From Clostridiales bacterium (GTDB taxonomy: Bacteria; Bacillota; Clostridia; Saccharofermentanales; DTU023), in NCBI GenBank assembly GCA_004556925.1, contig SFFI01000007.1:58450-122449 (forward strand): DNA of 64,000 bases, read 5' to 3'. Shown here in pieces: positions 50,895 through 60,114 of this stretch. The notes under the pieces are model-generated. The model saw only the letters and a list, made by a program, of their open reading frames with translations. It made no database searches and was not told the origin of the DNA. Within the stretch, counting starts at the first letter, position 1, and each line of letters opens with the position of its first letter. The translations under genes were made by a program, and so were the position numbers.

Positions 50895-52190
50895 ATGAAA
50901 AAACTTGCCACCCTCTTAAGTGTTGTCATGATTTTCTCCCTCCTCTTTGGCCTACAGCTACCTGTAGCCGCTGAAGGAAAAGTTACCATTAACTTCGCCG
51001 CCCAAGGCGACTCCACCCCGGCAACCCAAGCTGTCATCGATGCCTTTAACGCATCCCAGGACAAATACGAAGCCGTGTGGATTGACATGACCAACGACTC
51101 CGGTGCCATGCGCACCCAGCTCCTGAACTCTCTCAAGGCCGGCAGCGCTGAATACGACGTCATCTCCATGGACGTGGTGTGGGCTGGTGAATTTGCCGCC
51201 GCAGGCTACCTGGAACCTCTAGATGCCCTGATGAAGGACAACAAAATGTCCGCCCGCGACTACAACGCTGGTTCTATCTCCGCTGGTAAATACTCCGGCA
51301 AGCAATACGCGCTGCCCTACTTCCCTGACCTGGGTATCCTCTATGTCCGTTCCGATATCGTCTCTGAAGAAGATATGGAAAAATTAGAGTCCGGCGACTA
51401 TACCTATGCAGACCTGCAAGAAATGGCCATGAAGTACAAGGGCGAAGGCGAAACGACCGACGGTTTTGTCTACCAGTCCAAGCAGTATGAAGGCCTGGTT
51501 TGCAATTTCAACGAATTCTCCAACAACTTCCAAGATATTGACGAGGGGCTGAACGCCATGAAGGGCATGATGGACGCCGAAGCCGTGCCTGAGAATATCC
51601 TCGTCTACACCGAGGGTGAGACTGCCAACGCCTTTATCCAAGGGGATGCCGTATTCGCCCGCAACTGGCCCTATCAATGGGGTTCCATCGCGTCTGAGGG
51701 CTCCATCAAGCAAGATCAAGTTAAGATCGCTCCCCTGCCAAATGGCGGTACGGTTGGCGGCTGGTTGCTCGGCATGAATGCAAACTCTGAGCAAAAAGAA
51801 GGCGCCTTTGAGCTGATCAAGTTCATCACCGGTTATGACGGACAAAAGATTATGTCCATAGAAGGTGGCTACCTGCCTGGTTTCAACAAGGTCCTGGAGG
51901 ATGAAGAAGTGATCGATTCCAACGACCTGCTCTCCATGCCTGGTTTCGTAACCGCTCTGGATAAGACTATCTCCCGTCCTGTTTCCGAAGACTACGCCGG
52001 CCTCTCTGATGACCTGCAGCAAGCTATCCACAAGTTCTTAGCCGGGGATATGGAAGCAGACAAGGCTGCTGACAGCATCGCGAAGATCTTAGAAGAAAAG
52101 GCTGAGCCCTTTGAAAGACCCGAAGAAGCAGAAGAAAACATGGAAGAAGGCGAAAACTCTGAGGCTGAAGAAACCAGCAAAGAAGGTTAA
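50895..52190 (+). CDS. Carbohydrate ABC transporter substrate-binding protein
   Basis: A 431-residue family 1 sugar-binding protein. The signal peptide (MKKLATLLSVVMIFSLLFG, cleavage near PVAA-EG) lacks a lipobox. The mature protein contains FAAQGDSTPATQAVIDAFN, YDVISMDVVWAGEFAAAG and ARNWPYQWG, resembling trehalose/maltose-type binding proteins. The last 30 residues are strongly acidic. A GGAGG site precedes ATG. It is separated from the permeases by an intrinsic terminator, allowing excess of binding protein over permease. Probable ligand: maltose, trehalose, kojibiose or nigerose, from the GH65 gene. Confidence 0.92.
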   Translation: MKKLATLLSVVMIFSLLFGLQLPVAAEGKVTINFAAQGDSTPATQAVIDAFNASQDKYEAVWIDMTNDSGAMRTQLLNSLKAGSAEYDVISMDVVWAGEFAAAGYLEPLDALMKDNKMSARDYNAGSISAGKYSGKQYALPYFPDLGILYVRSDIVSEEDMEKLESGDYTYADLQEMAMKYKGEGETTDGFVYQSKQYEGLVCNFNEFSNNFQDIDEGLNAMKGMMDAEAVPENILVYTEGETANAFIQGDAVFARNWPYQWGSIASEGSIKQDQVKIAPLPNGGTVGGWLLGMNANSEQKEGAFELIKFITGYDGQKIMSIEGGYLPGFNKVLEDEEVIDSNDLLSMPGFVTALDKTISRPVSEDYAGLSDDLQQAIHKFLAGDMEADKAADSIAKILEEKAEPFERPEEAEENMEEGENSEAEETSKEG

Positions 52191-52209
52191 GCCTAAATAA
52201 ACCCGCTAT

Positions 52210-52242
52210 GAGGCAGCCTCTGGGGGCTGCCTCTCTTTTTTT
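52210..52242 (+). terminator. Attenuator-like terminator after the sugar-binding protein gene
   Basis: Stem gaggcagcc (52210-52218) pairs with ggctgcctc (52225-52233), followed by a T-rich run ctttttttt. Located inside the operon, it should reduce transcription of the permease and phosphorylase genes relative to the binding protein. Confidence 0.85.
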
Positions 52243-52261
52243 ACGATAAGGAGCTGGCTAT

Positions 52262-53476
52262 ATGAAAAGTCGCATGAAAAAAAGCCAATTACTCTACTTG
52301 GCACCGCTTTTGATTATTCTTTTAATTTTTTCTTTTTATCCTATAGCGACCTCCTTCGCGTATTCCATGTTTGATTACCGGACCAACAACCAGCAGTACA
52401 ATGCCCTGCGCATGTCCTCGGAACTCAACGGTAATCTCTTGGCAGAGAACGCGGATTACATCGCTTACTTCCTCAATGACGACTATGACTATGTCGATGA
52501 GGAAGGCCAGGCCATCTTTGACCAGGTCATCGCTCAGGCGGAGGATATCGCGGAAAAATACAAGGACCTCAAAGTTGTGAGCGAGGAGCAAAAGCAAGAG
52601 CTGGAAGCCTTTTTTGAAAATTCCTGGGCGGATATTTCTGCTGTCTACCAGCGGCTACCGGACAATGACCTGATCCGGGGAGAGGACCTGCGCGACCTCT
52701 ATCGCAGCATGCCTACTGTCTTTATTGAATCTAACTATGTGGGCTTGGACCACTACAAGCGCTTACTCAAGGACAGCCGCTTTCACGGCGACCTGGGCAA
52801 CACCCTGCTCTTTACAGCCATCAGCGTGAGCCTAGAGCTGGTCCTGGGGATGGGGCTGGCCCTGATCATGAACATGGCCATGCGGGGGATCGGCCTCATC
52901 CGGACCGCCGCCCTGGTACCCTGGGCCATTCCAACCGCCGTCTCTGCTCTCATGTGGCAGTATCTCTATGACGGCCGGTCTGGTATCGTGGCCCACTTCT
53001 TCGCCTCGATCGGCCTGATCTCCTCATCCGAGGCCATGCTTTCCACTGCTTCCGGTGCCATGGCGGCCGCCATTATCGCCGATGTCTGGAAAACCACCCC
53101 CTACATGGCCCTCCTGCTCCTGGCCGGCCTCCAGGTGATTGACCGGGGCCTTTACGAGTCCGCAGCCGTAGACGGGGCGGGGAAAATTAGAACTTTCTTC
53201 TCCATCACCCTCCCCCTCATGAAGTCTTCAATCCTGGTGGCCCTGCTCTTCCGGACCCTAGATGCCTTCCGGGTCTACGACCTGATTGCAGTCCTGACCG
53301 GGGGCGGGCCGGGCGGCTCCACCGAAACCCTATCTATCTACTCCTACAAGGTCATGATTGAGCAATCCAACTATGGCTACGGATCAGCAATCGTAGTCGC
53401 CATGTTCGTTTGTGTCGCCCTGATCGCCACCCTCTTTATTAAGATCCTGGGCACAGAGCTCCTGGCGGAAGAATAG
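52262..53476 (+). CDS. Sugar ABC transporter permease (MalF-like) with long extracytoplasmic loop
   Basis: A 404-residue permease. After helix 1 (LLYLAPLLIILLIFSFYPIA, about 10-29) a 140-residue hydrophilic, acidic, mostly helical loop (about 38-165) precedes the core helices. This is reminiscent of the MalF P2 loop, which contacts the binding protein, but sequence similarity is not evident. The EAA loop lies in LYESAAVDGAGKIRTFFSIT. Acts with the next gene as heterodimer. No operon ATPase exists, so a shared MsmX/MalK-type ATPase elsewhere is needed. Confidence 0.9.
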   Translation: MKSRMKKSQLLYLAPLLIILLIFSFYPIATSFAYSMFDYRTNNQQYNALRMSSELNGNLLAENADYIAYFLNDDYDYVDEEGQAIFDQVIAQAEDIAEKYKDLKVVSEEQKQELEAFFENSWADISAVYQRLPDNDLIRGEDLRDLYRSMPTVFIESNYVGLDHYKRLLKDSRFHGDLGNTLLFTAISVSLELVLGMGLALIMNMAMRGIGLIRTAALVPWAIPTAVSALMWQYLYDGRSGIVAHFFASIGLISSSEAMLSTASGAMAAAIIADVWKTTPYMALLLLAGLQVIDRGLYESAAVDGAGKIRTFFSITLPLMKSSILVALLFRTLDAFRVYDLIAVLTGGGPGGSTETLSIYSYKVMIEQSNYGYGSAIVVAMFVCVALIATLFIKILGTELLAEE

Positions 53477-53488
53477 GAGGCAAGCTGT

Positions 53489-54385
53489 ATGACGAACCCT
53501 AACCCCGTCCAATCCCAACTCTCCCCCCGCGTGGCAGAGGCACTTAAGCAGACCCGGCACAAGAAAAAGTATTCTAGGTTTTTTGCCTACCTGGTCATTG
53601 CGCTCTTTGTCTTTGTCAGCATCTTCCCCTTCATTTGGGTTGCGGCAACCTCCTTCAAACCCTCCAACGAGATCTATAACCCTAGTACCGCCTTTAAGCT
53701 GATTACAGACCAGGCTACCAGCCAGCACTATCGAGAGGTCTGGGCCAAAGGCTTGCCCAAGGCCATCGGCAACTCCTTCATTGTCTCCACCATTACCACA
53801 GCCTATGTCATCGTGGTGTCCACCTTTTCGTCCTACCTGGTCTCCCGCTACCGCTTCAAGGGCAAGCGCTTCCTCATGGGCATCATTCTGGGCGTATCCA
53901 TGTTCCCCCAGATGATCATTGTGGGACCCATTTACAACATGTTCTACAAGCTGGGTATCCTCAACTCCTTCTGGGTCTCCCTGGCCTATGCCTCTATTAC
54001 CCTGCCGACAGCAGTGTGGATCATGGTGGCCCACTTTAACTCCATCCCCCTTGCCCTAGAAGAAGCCGCCCGCATTGATGGGGCCCGGCCTATGCAGATC
54101 CTCTGGCGGATCGTCTTCCCCCTAGCAGCACCCGGTGTCTTTACGACGGCCATCATGACCTTCATTGCCTCCTGGAATGAATATCTCCTGACCTTCACCT
54201 TGAACACGGATGTCAACTACCACACGGTGCCCGTGCATATTTCTTCCCTGCAGACCCAGTTCTCCATTCTCTGGGGGCAAATCACCGCAGCTACCGTAAT
54301 CGTGATCATCCCCACCCTGATTATCGTCCTGCTTTTCCAAAAGCAGATTATTTCCGGTATCACCCAGGGTGCGGTAAAGGAATAA
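53489..54385 (+). CDS. Sugar ABC transporter permease (MalG-like)
   Basis: A 298-residue permease with a 30-residue cytoplasmic N-terminus, first helix (FFAYLVIALFVFVSIFPFIW), and EAA loop LEEAARIDGARPMQILWRI. It starts 12 bases after the preceding stop with aggagg as ribosome site. Partner of the MalF-like protein in a binding-protein-dependent sugar importer. Confidence 0.93.
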   Translation: MTNPNPVQSQLSPRVAEALKQTRHKKKYSRFFAYLVIALFVFVSIFPFIWVAATSFKPSNEIYNPSTAFKLITDQATSQHYREVWAKGLPKAIGNSFIVSTITTAYVIVVSTFSSYLVSRYRFKGKRFLMGIILGVSMFPQMIIVGPIYNMFYKLGILNSFWVSLAYASITLPTAVWIMVAHFNSIPLALEEAARIDGARPMQILWRIVFPLAAPGVFTTAIMTFIASWNEYLLTFTLNTDVNYHTVPVHISSLQTQFSILWGQITAATVIVIIPTLIIVLLFQKQIISGITQGAVKE

Positions 54386-54391
54386 ATCACT

Positions 54392-57300
54392 ATGGAACGT
54401 TCTCCTCTTGGACTTACACACACAACAGCAGATCAAGCCCCGACGGACTTGTGGGAACTTCATCAACCCAATCCCGCTCAACTAGCCCTGGCGGAATCCC
54501 TTTTCAGTCAGGCCAATGGTTACCTTGGTGTCCGGGCTTATCCCGCAGAATACCAGGTTCAGACCTATGCTCCGGGCTGGAAGTCCGTGCGCGGCACCTA
54601 TCTCAACGCTTTTTTCGAGCGTCTAGACCTAGACTACCCGGAAACCTTGCACGGCTTTGCCGCTCATACGGAACGCATGGTCAGCCTGCCAGATATCAAG
54701 TATCTGCGAATCCTGGCTAATGGTGAGTCCCTCACACCACTCGCTGGCCCCCAACACGTCAGCGGCTACCGGCAGGCCCTCAATCCCCAAACTGGCCTGG
54801 CGGAAAAATCCTACCGCTACCAAACGGCGGGCGGGGCCGCACTGACCTTTAAATTAAGTGAAATCGTCTCCCTCGTCAGGCCGGAAATCTATGCCCAAAA
54901 AGTAGAAGTCCAAGCCGAGACCCCCCTGGATTTAACCATCCAACTAGGCCTGGATGCCTCTATCCGCAACGATACAGGCGGCGAGGATCCTCGCCTGGCT
55001 TCCAGCAAGGAAGAACTCCTGACTAGCACCAAGCTAAGGCCCTTGGACCCAGGCATCCTGCTAACCAGCCAAACCGTTAAGTCTCAGCTCCAGCTGGCCA
55101 TTGCCCAGGTCATGGAGATCCAGCCCACCGGGCTGGAAGGTAGGTATAAAGCCCAAGATCATCTCGCTTTCTGGACCTACCAGGTGGGCTTAGTGGCTGG
55201 AGAAAGTCTGACCTTTACCCGCTATACTGGCCTCTGCGATTCCCGCCGCCAGGCCGAGCCCTTGCGAGCCGCCCAAGCAGCAGCCCAGGCTGCCCAGGAC
55301 AGCGGCTGGGACCAGATCCTGCAGGAGCAAGCTGACTTTTTAGAGGCCTACTGGCAGGACAAGCGGGTGACCCTCCAGGGCGACCCCCAGACCCAGGCTG
55401 CCCTAGACTTCATGGCCTTTCACTTCCTGCAAAACGCTGCCCAGGATGGTATCTCCTACATAGCTGCCAAGGGTCTCACCGGTGAAGGATACGAAGGCCA
55501 TTATTTCTGGGACTTTGAGATCTTCATGTTCTCTTACTTCCTGGACCTTTGGCCGGAAAGAGCCAAGGCCCTTTTGAACTACCGGGTCCACACCCTGGGC
55601 CAGGCTCGGGAAAATGCTAGAATCCTGGGCTATGACCGGGGAGCCCAATATGCCTGGCGTACCATCACAGGGCCTGAATGCTCCGGCTACTTCCCCTCCG
55701 GGTCGGCCCAACTCCACATCAACGGGGATATCGCCAAGGCCTTTGCGGACTACTACCAGCAGACCGGCGACCTGGCCTACATGGCCGAGGCTGGCTTTGC
55801 TGTGCTACTGGAAACTGCCCGTACCTGGTTAGAGGTCGGCAGCTGGGATCACGGCTACTTCAAGATCTTTGGCGTAACAGGGCCAGATGAATACACCTGT
55901 CTCATTGATAATAACTACTACACCAATCTCTCCGCCCAGGCCAACCTCCGCGCCTGCCTCAAGCTTGCTGCAGATTTAGAGGCTGCGGGACTAAGGCCCC
56001 GGCTAACCCTCCCCTGTTTAAGCAACTCTGGCCTAGGGCAGAAGCCGGAATCGACACAGGAGCAGATGTCAGAAACGAGCCAGGAGAGCGGACAAAAGGT
56101 GGGCAGCAAGTTTTACCAGTTGGAGCCTCTTAGCCAAGAAGAGGCCGACCGCATGGCCTACACCGCTGACCATATCTTCCTCCCCCACCATGCCGATCTG
56201 GGCATAGATGCCCAAGATGAAAGCTTCCTGTCCAAGCCAGTCTGGGATTTTGACCATACCCCGGAGGACCACTACCCCCTCCTCCTCCACTACCACCCTT
56301 CCAAGCTCTACCGCTACCAGGTTTTGAAGCAGGCCGACACCTGCCTGGCCCACTTCCTCTTTGCGCCCGACTTGGATACCCCTACCGTGCAAAAGTCCCG
56401 CCGTTATTACGAGACTATCACGACCCACGACTCCTCCCTCTCCGGCTGCATTTACGGGGCCCTGGCCGCCTACGCTGGCGAGGCCAAGAAGGCCTGGGCT
56501 TACTTTGTCGAGGCCCGGGACCTGGACCTGAAAAATGTCCAGGGCAATACGGTGGATGGCCTCCACCTGGGCAGCCTGGGCGGAATCTGGCTCTTCCTCC
56601 TGCAAGGCTTTGCTGGCTTGCGTCTCACCGACCAGGGGCTCTCCCTCCGCCCGCACCTGCCCTTGGCCTGGCAAGAGTTAGCCCTGCCCTACCATTATCG
56701 GGGCGGACGTCTGGACTTAAAGTTGAGCCATTTAGCTGCAAAAATGACCTGGTCTGGTCCTGACAAGCTCAACTTGACCTACCGCGGTCGTACCCTTGAA
56801 CTCCAGCCCGGAAAAACCCTAGATGTACAGGCGATCCTAGGAATCGTCTTTGATCTGGATGGAGTCCTGGTCCACACCGACCGTTTCCACCGCGAGGCCT
56901 GGCAGCGCCTGGCCCAGGAGGAAGGCCTGGACTTTGATCCCTCCTTGGGAGATGCCCTGCGGGGGGTGAGCCGGATGGCCAGCCTAGAACTCTTACTGAA
57001 AAAAGCGGACGCAGCAGACCGCTACAGCCCAGAAGAAAAGACAGCCCTAGCCGACCGTAAAAATGCCTATTACCGCGACTTTCTCCAGACCCTCACCCCA
57101 GACGACTTCGCGCCCCAGCACCGGGAGGCCCTCAAGGCCCTACGAGCAGCAGGCTACAAGCTGGGCATTTCCTCATCGAGCAAAAATGCCCGCTTCATCC
57201 TGGACCGCTTGGACCTGACAGATTACTTTGATGCCATTACGGGCGGAGAAGATATCCAGCACTCCAAGCCACATCCTGAAGTCTTCCTCCAGACCGCCCA

Positions 57301-57478
57301 AAAATTCGGCCTGGATCCCCGGGACCTCATGGTGGTGGAAGACGCGGAATCCGGCCTTGAGGCAGCCCAGGCCGGTCACTTTATCCCAGTAGGCTTTGGC
57401 GCGGCAGAAAATTCCGACCTGGCCGCTTACCACTTTAAGGACTTGTCTGAGCTTTTCGCTTTCTTTAAGGCGGTCTAA
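54392..57478 (+). CDS. Fused GH65 disaccharide phosphorylase and beta-phosphoglucomutase
   Basis: A 1028-residue cytoplasmic fusion. Residues about 15-800 form a GH65 phosphorylase with AAKGLTGEGYEGHYFWDFEI and catalytic Glu500 in TGPDEYTC. Residues about 815-1020 form a HAD-family beta-phosphoglucomutase: FDLDGVLVHTDRFH (Asp821, Asp823), LRGVSRMASLELL and GISSSSKNARFILD. The first splits an alpha-disaccharide with phosphate into beta-glucose 1-phosphate and glucose; the second converts it to glucose 6-phosphate. A 30-residue Ser/Gln/Glu-rich insert interrupts the GH65 part near residue 550. Disaccharide (maltose, trehalose, kojibiose, nigerose) not resolved. Confidence 0.92.
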   Translation: MERSPLGLTHTTADQAPTDLWELHQPNPAQLALAESLFSQANGYLGVRAYPAEYQVQTYAPGWKSVRGTYLNAFFERLDLDYPETLHGFAAHTERMVSLPDIKYLRILANGESLTPLAGPQHVSGYRQALNPQTGLAEKSYRYQTAGGAALTFKLSEIVSLVRPEIYAQKVEVQAETPLDLTIQLGLDASIRNDTGGEDPRLASSKEELLTSTKLRPLDPGILLTSQTVKSQLQLAIAQVMEIQPTGLEGRYKAQDHLAFWTYQVGLVAGESLTFTRYTGLCDSRRQAEPLRAAQAAAQAAQDSGWDQILQEQADFLEAYWQDKRVTLQGDPQTQAALDFMAFHFLQNAAQDGISYIAAKGLTGEGYEGHYFWDFEIFMFSYFLDLWPERAKALLNYRVHTLGQARENARILGYDRGAQYAWRTITGPECSGYFPSGSAQLHINGDIAKAFADYYQQTGDLAYMAEAGFAVLLETARTWLEVGSWDHGYFKIFGVTGPDEYTCLIDNNYYTNLSAQANLRACLKLAADLEAAGLRPRLTLPCLSNSGLGQKPESTQEQMSETSQESGQKVGSKFYQLEPLSQEEADRMAYTADHIFLPHHADLGIDAQDESFLSKPVWDFDHTPEDHYPLLLHYHPSKLYRYQVLKQADTCLAHFLFAPDLDTPTVQKSRRYYETITTHDSSLSGCIYGALAAYAGEAKKAWAYFVEARDLDLKNVQGNTVDGLHLGSLGGIWLFLLQGFAGLRLTDQGLSLRPHLPLAWQELALPYHYRGGRLDLKLSHLAAKMTWSGPDKLNLTYRGRTLELQPGKTLDVQAILGIVFDLDGVLVHTDRFHREAWQRLAQEEGLDFDPSLGDALRGVSRMASLELLLKKADAADRYSPEEKTALADRKNAYYRDFLQTLTPDDFAPQHREALKALRAAGYKLGISSSSKNARFILDRLDLTDYFDAITGGEDIQHSKPHPEVFLQTAQKFGLDPRDLMVVEDAESGLEAAQAGHFIPVGFGAAENSDLAAYHFKDLSELFAFFKAV

Positions 57479-57510
57479 GTTTTGTGCTTGCCTGTACATA
57501 TCGTAGAAGA

Positions 57511-57546
57511 AGGGGGTGTCTCGGGCCCGAGACACCCCCTCTTTTG
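57511..57546. terminator. Bidirectional terminator, 30-bp perfect palindrome
   Basis: agggggtgtctcggg and its exact complement abut to form a 30-bp palindrome (57511-57540), flanked by cttttg on one side and tcttctac on the other strand. It separates the convergent GH65-PGM and iorB genes. Confidence 0.85.
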
Positions 57547-57569
57547 TCATAGATCAGATCCTGCCCGGC

Positions 57570-58145
57570 CTAAACCAGAGACATACCCAAATCTAAAGCC
57601 TTTTGGTTGACTGCTATAAAATCTTCTTTCACATTTTCCGCGATGATTTTGTGCCAATCTATCTCTTCAAGCCCCATGGACTTCACGATGGTCCCCAGGA
57701 GAATGATATTCATGACCCGGCGGGTGCCCAGCTTTTCCGCTTCGGCGCTGGCATCCACCACCACAAGACGTTTGGCATGTTTACGGACCAGATCTTCAAT
57801 ATTTTCGGGATACTTCTCTAAGCCCGACAGGACACCGATAGGGTCCACCTGGGCCGTGTTCATGACGACAGTGCCCTCAGCAGAAAGGTAGTCCAAGTTG
57901 CGCAGGACCTCCAGTTGTTCAAAGCCAATTAGGACATCGGCGGTCCCCTTCTCCACCACGGGAGAGTAGACCTTGTCACCATAGCGGACGTGGGTCAAGA
58001 CCGGGCCTTCCCGCTGGCTCATGCCGTGGACTTCCGACATTTTGACATCGTAGCCTTCGGCCATGAGGCCGATCGTTAAGAGTTTGGAGGCGAGAATGGT
58101 CCCTTGGCCCCCGATACCAGTTAGCAAGATATTTCTTGTTTTCAT
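57570..58145 (-). CDS. iorB: Indolepyruvate:ferredoxin oxidoreductase beta subunit
   Basis: A 191-residue pyruvate-ferredoxin-oxidoreductase gamma-type domain protein. Motifs: ILLTGIGGQGTILASKLLTI, VKMSEVHGMSQREGPVLTHV and DVLIGFEQLEVLRNL. It is the small subunit that with IorA forms the enzyme oxidising aryl or branched 2-oxo acids (indolepyruvate, phenylpyruvate) to acyl-CoA with CoA and reduced ferredoxin. It starts nine bases after iorA's stop, co-transcribed. Confidence 0.95.
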   Translation of the reverse strand: MKTRNILLTGIGGQGTILASKLLTIGLMAEGYDVKMSEVHGMSQREGPVLTHVRYGDKVYSPVVEKGTADVLIGFEQLEVLRNLDYLSAEGTVVMNTAQVDPIGVLSGLEKYPENIEDLVRKHAKRLVVVDASAEAEKLGTRRVMNIILLGTIVKSMGLEEIDWHKIIAENVKEDFIAVNQKALDLGMSLV

Positions 58146-58154
58146 GCGCTCCTC

Positions 58155-59954
58155 CTATTGCTTTGCCTGGGGCTCGACCTTTTGGATGGCCTGAACAGGG
58201 CATACCTGGGCGCAAACTGAGCAGCCTACGCACTTATTCTGGTCAATGCCTGACCGGTTACGTTCTACGTCATAGACAATCGCTGGGCAACCCGTTTTTG
58301 TGCACTTTTTACAGCCAATGCAGACCTCGCGGTCCACAAAGAAACGGTCTTGGAAGGAGCCGGCAAATTCTTGCTTTTCCTCCGCCTTTTGTTTCTTGAG
58401 CGCGCAGGGCCAGCGGGTAATAATCACGCTGGGTTCATCCAGGGCAAAGGCCCAGTCCAGCGCCTCATTGACCTCTTTAAGATGATTGGGATTAATGGTC
58501 CGCACGTTTTTCAGGCCCAGGCCCCGGCACAAGGCCTCTAAATCAATAGCGGCCGCAGGATTTTCCTTTAAGCTGTAACCCGTGCCAGGATTTTCCTGCT
58601 GGCCGGTCATGGCCGTGATCCGGTTGTCTAGGATGACATTGATCGTGTTGGCATTGTTGTAGAGGACTTCAATGAGGGAGTTGATGCCTGTATGGAAGAA
58701 GGTGGAGTCCCCAATCATGGAGACTACCCGCATCTTCTTATCGGGATTAAGGTTGAAGACCTTCTGGGCGCCAGCCCCCATGGAGATGGAGGCCCCCATG
58801 CAGAGGTTGGTATTCATCACGTTAAAAGGGGGATTGCCCGTCAAGGTATAGCAGCCAATGTCGCCAGACACCATGACATTTTTACGTTGACTCAGGGCAT
58901 AGGCAAAGCCACGGTGGGGGCAGCCCGCACAGAGGGTTGGGGCGCGGCTAATCAGGGCCTCCTGGCTTTCTGGGTCCAGAGGATGGGCCAAAGACTGCAT
59001 ACCCATGGCCTTGCGGATCACTTCGGGCAGTTGCTCGCCGTTGCGCGGGAAGATCTCCTTGCCAATGACCGGGATGCCCAGGCTCTTGAGGTGGTTTTCT
59101 ACAATGGGGTCAACTTCCTCGATGACGTAAAGTACTTCCACCGAGTCGGCAAATTGCCGCAAGAGCTGGTCTGGTAGGGGGTAGGAAAAGCCCAGCTTCA
59201 AATAATTTGCGGCTTCTCCCAAGACCTCTTTAGCGTAGAGGTAACAGTCGCCAGAGCAGATCACGCCCATATCGGAGCCATTATCCTCAATCACATTCCA
59301 GGGACAAGAATTGGCGTAGGCCTCTAGCTTCTGGAGGTTTTCCTGGAGCTTGACCTTCATCTTACGGGCAAAGGCCGGGATAGCCAAGTACTTGGCGATA
59401 TTCTTCTCGTAAGGCTTCACCGGGATCTCTTGGCGGTCTGACCAGGTCACCAGAGACTTGGAATGGTTGACCCGGGTCGTGGTCCGGATGATCACCGGCA
59501 CATCGTACTGCTCACTCAGGTCATAGGCCGCTTTCACCATGTCTATGCATTCCTGGGAGTCTGAGGGCTCAAACATGGGGATGTTGGTGGCACGGGAATA
59601 GTGGCGGTTGTCCTGCTCGTTCTGGGAAGAATACTGGTTGGGCTCGTCTGCGTTAATGACGACCATGCCGCCGTTTACCCCCAGATAGGCGGAGGTGAAC
59701 ATGGGGTCGGCTGCCACATTCATGCCGACGTGCTTCATGGTCACAAGGGATCTGCCCCCTGCCATGGAGGCACCAAAGGCCGCCTCGTAGGCCACCTTTT
59801 CATTAGGCGCCCATTCTGCGTAGACCTCCTCATACTGGGCCAAGTTTTCCAGGATTTCGGTCGAGGGCGTGCCCGGATAGCCAGAGGCAAAGTGGACCCC
59901 CGCCTCGTAGGCAGCCCTGGCCAGGGCCTCGTTGCCAGTCATCAAGTGTTTCAT
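58155..59954 (-). CDS. iorA: Indolepyruvate:ferredoxin oxidoreductase alpha subunit
   Basis: A 599-residue thiamine diphosphate enzyme. N-terminal pyrimidine domain (GNEALARAAYEAGVHFASGY), the TPP segment MIGDSTFFHTGINSLIEVL, and a C-terminal two-cluster ferredoxin module (CIGCKKCTKTGCP and CVGCSVCAQVCPV, about 548-592). Transaminated aromatic amino acids would enter here. Reduced ferredoxin could use the small ferredoxin pool. Neighbouring ptb and buk would turn the acyl-CoA into ATP and acid. Confidence 0.95.
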   Translation of the reverse strand: MKHLMTGNEALARAAYEAGVHFASGYPGTPSTEILENLAQYEEVYAEWAPNEKVAYEAAFGASMAGGRSLVTMKHVGMNVAADPMFTSAYLGVNGGMVVINADEPNQYSSQNEQDNRHYSRATNIPMFEPSDSQECIDMVKAAYDLSEQYDVPVIIRTTTRVNHSKSLVTWSDRQEIPVKPYEKNIAKYLAIPAFARKMKVKLQENLQKLEAYANSCPWNVIEDNGSDMGVICSGDCYLYAKEVLGEAANYLKLGFSYPLPDQLLRQFADSVEVLYVIEEVDPIVENHLKSLGIPVIGKEIFPRNGEQLPEVIRKAMGMQSLAHPLDPESQEALISRAPTLCAGCPHRGFAYALSQRKNVMVSGDIGCYTLTGNPPFNVMNTNLCMGASISMGAGAQKVFNLNPDKKMRVVSMIGDSTFFHTGINSLIEVLYNNANTINVILDNRITAMTGQQENPGTGYSLKENPAAAIDLEALCRGLGLKNVRTINPNHLKEVNEALDWAFALDEPSVIITRWPCALKKQKAEEKQEFAGSFQDRFFVDREVCIGCKKCTKTGCPAIVYDVERNRSGIDQNKCVGCSVCAQVCPVQAIQKVEPQAKQ

Positions 59955-60114
59955 CGCTACCTCCTTTGTGGCAATGTTTTATAGCATATCTAAATGTTTG
60001 ATCGCTCTATTAGGCTGTTAGCTGCAGGTCCTATAGGATTTGTGCACATAGGTTGGCAGGCTATATTTTTTGTATAGAGCTTGACTTCTTCCTGCTACAT
60101 CCCGCTTCTGACGC

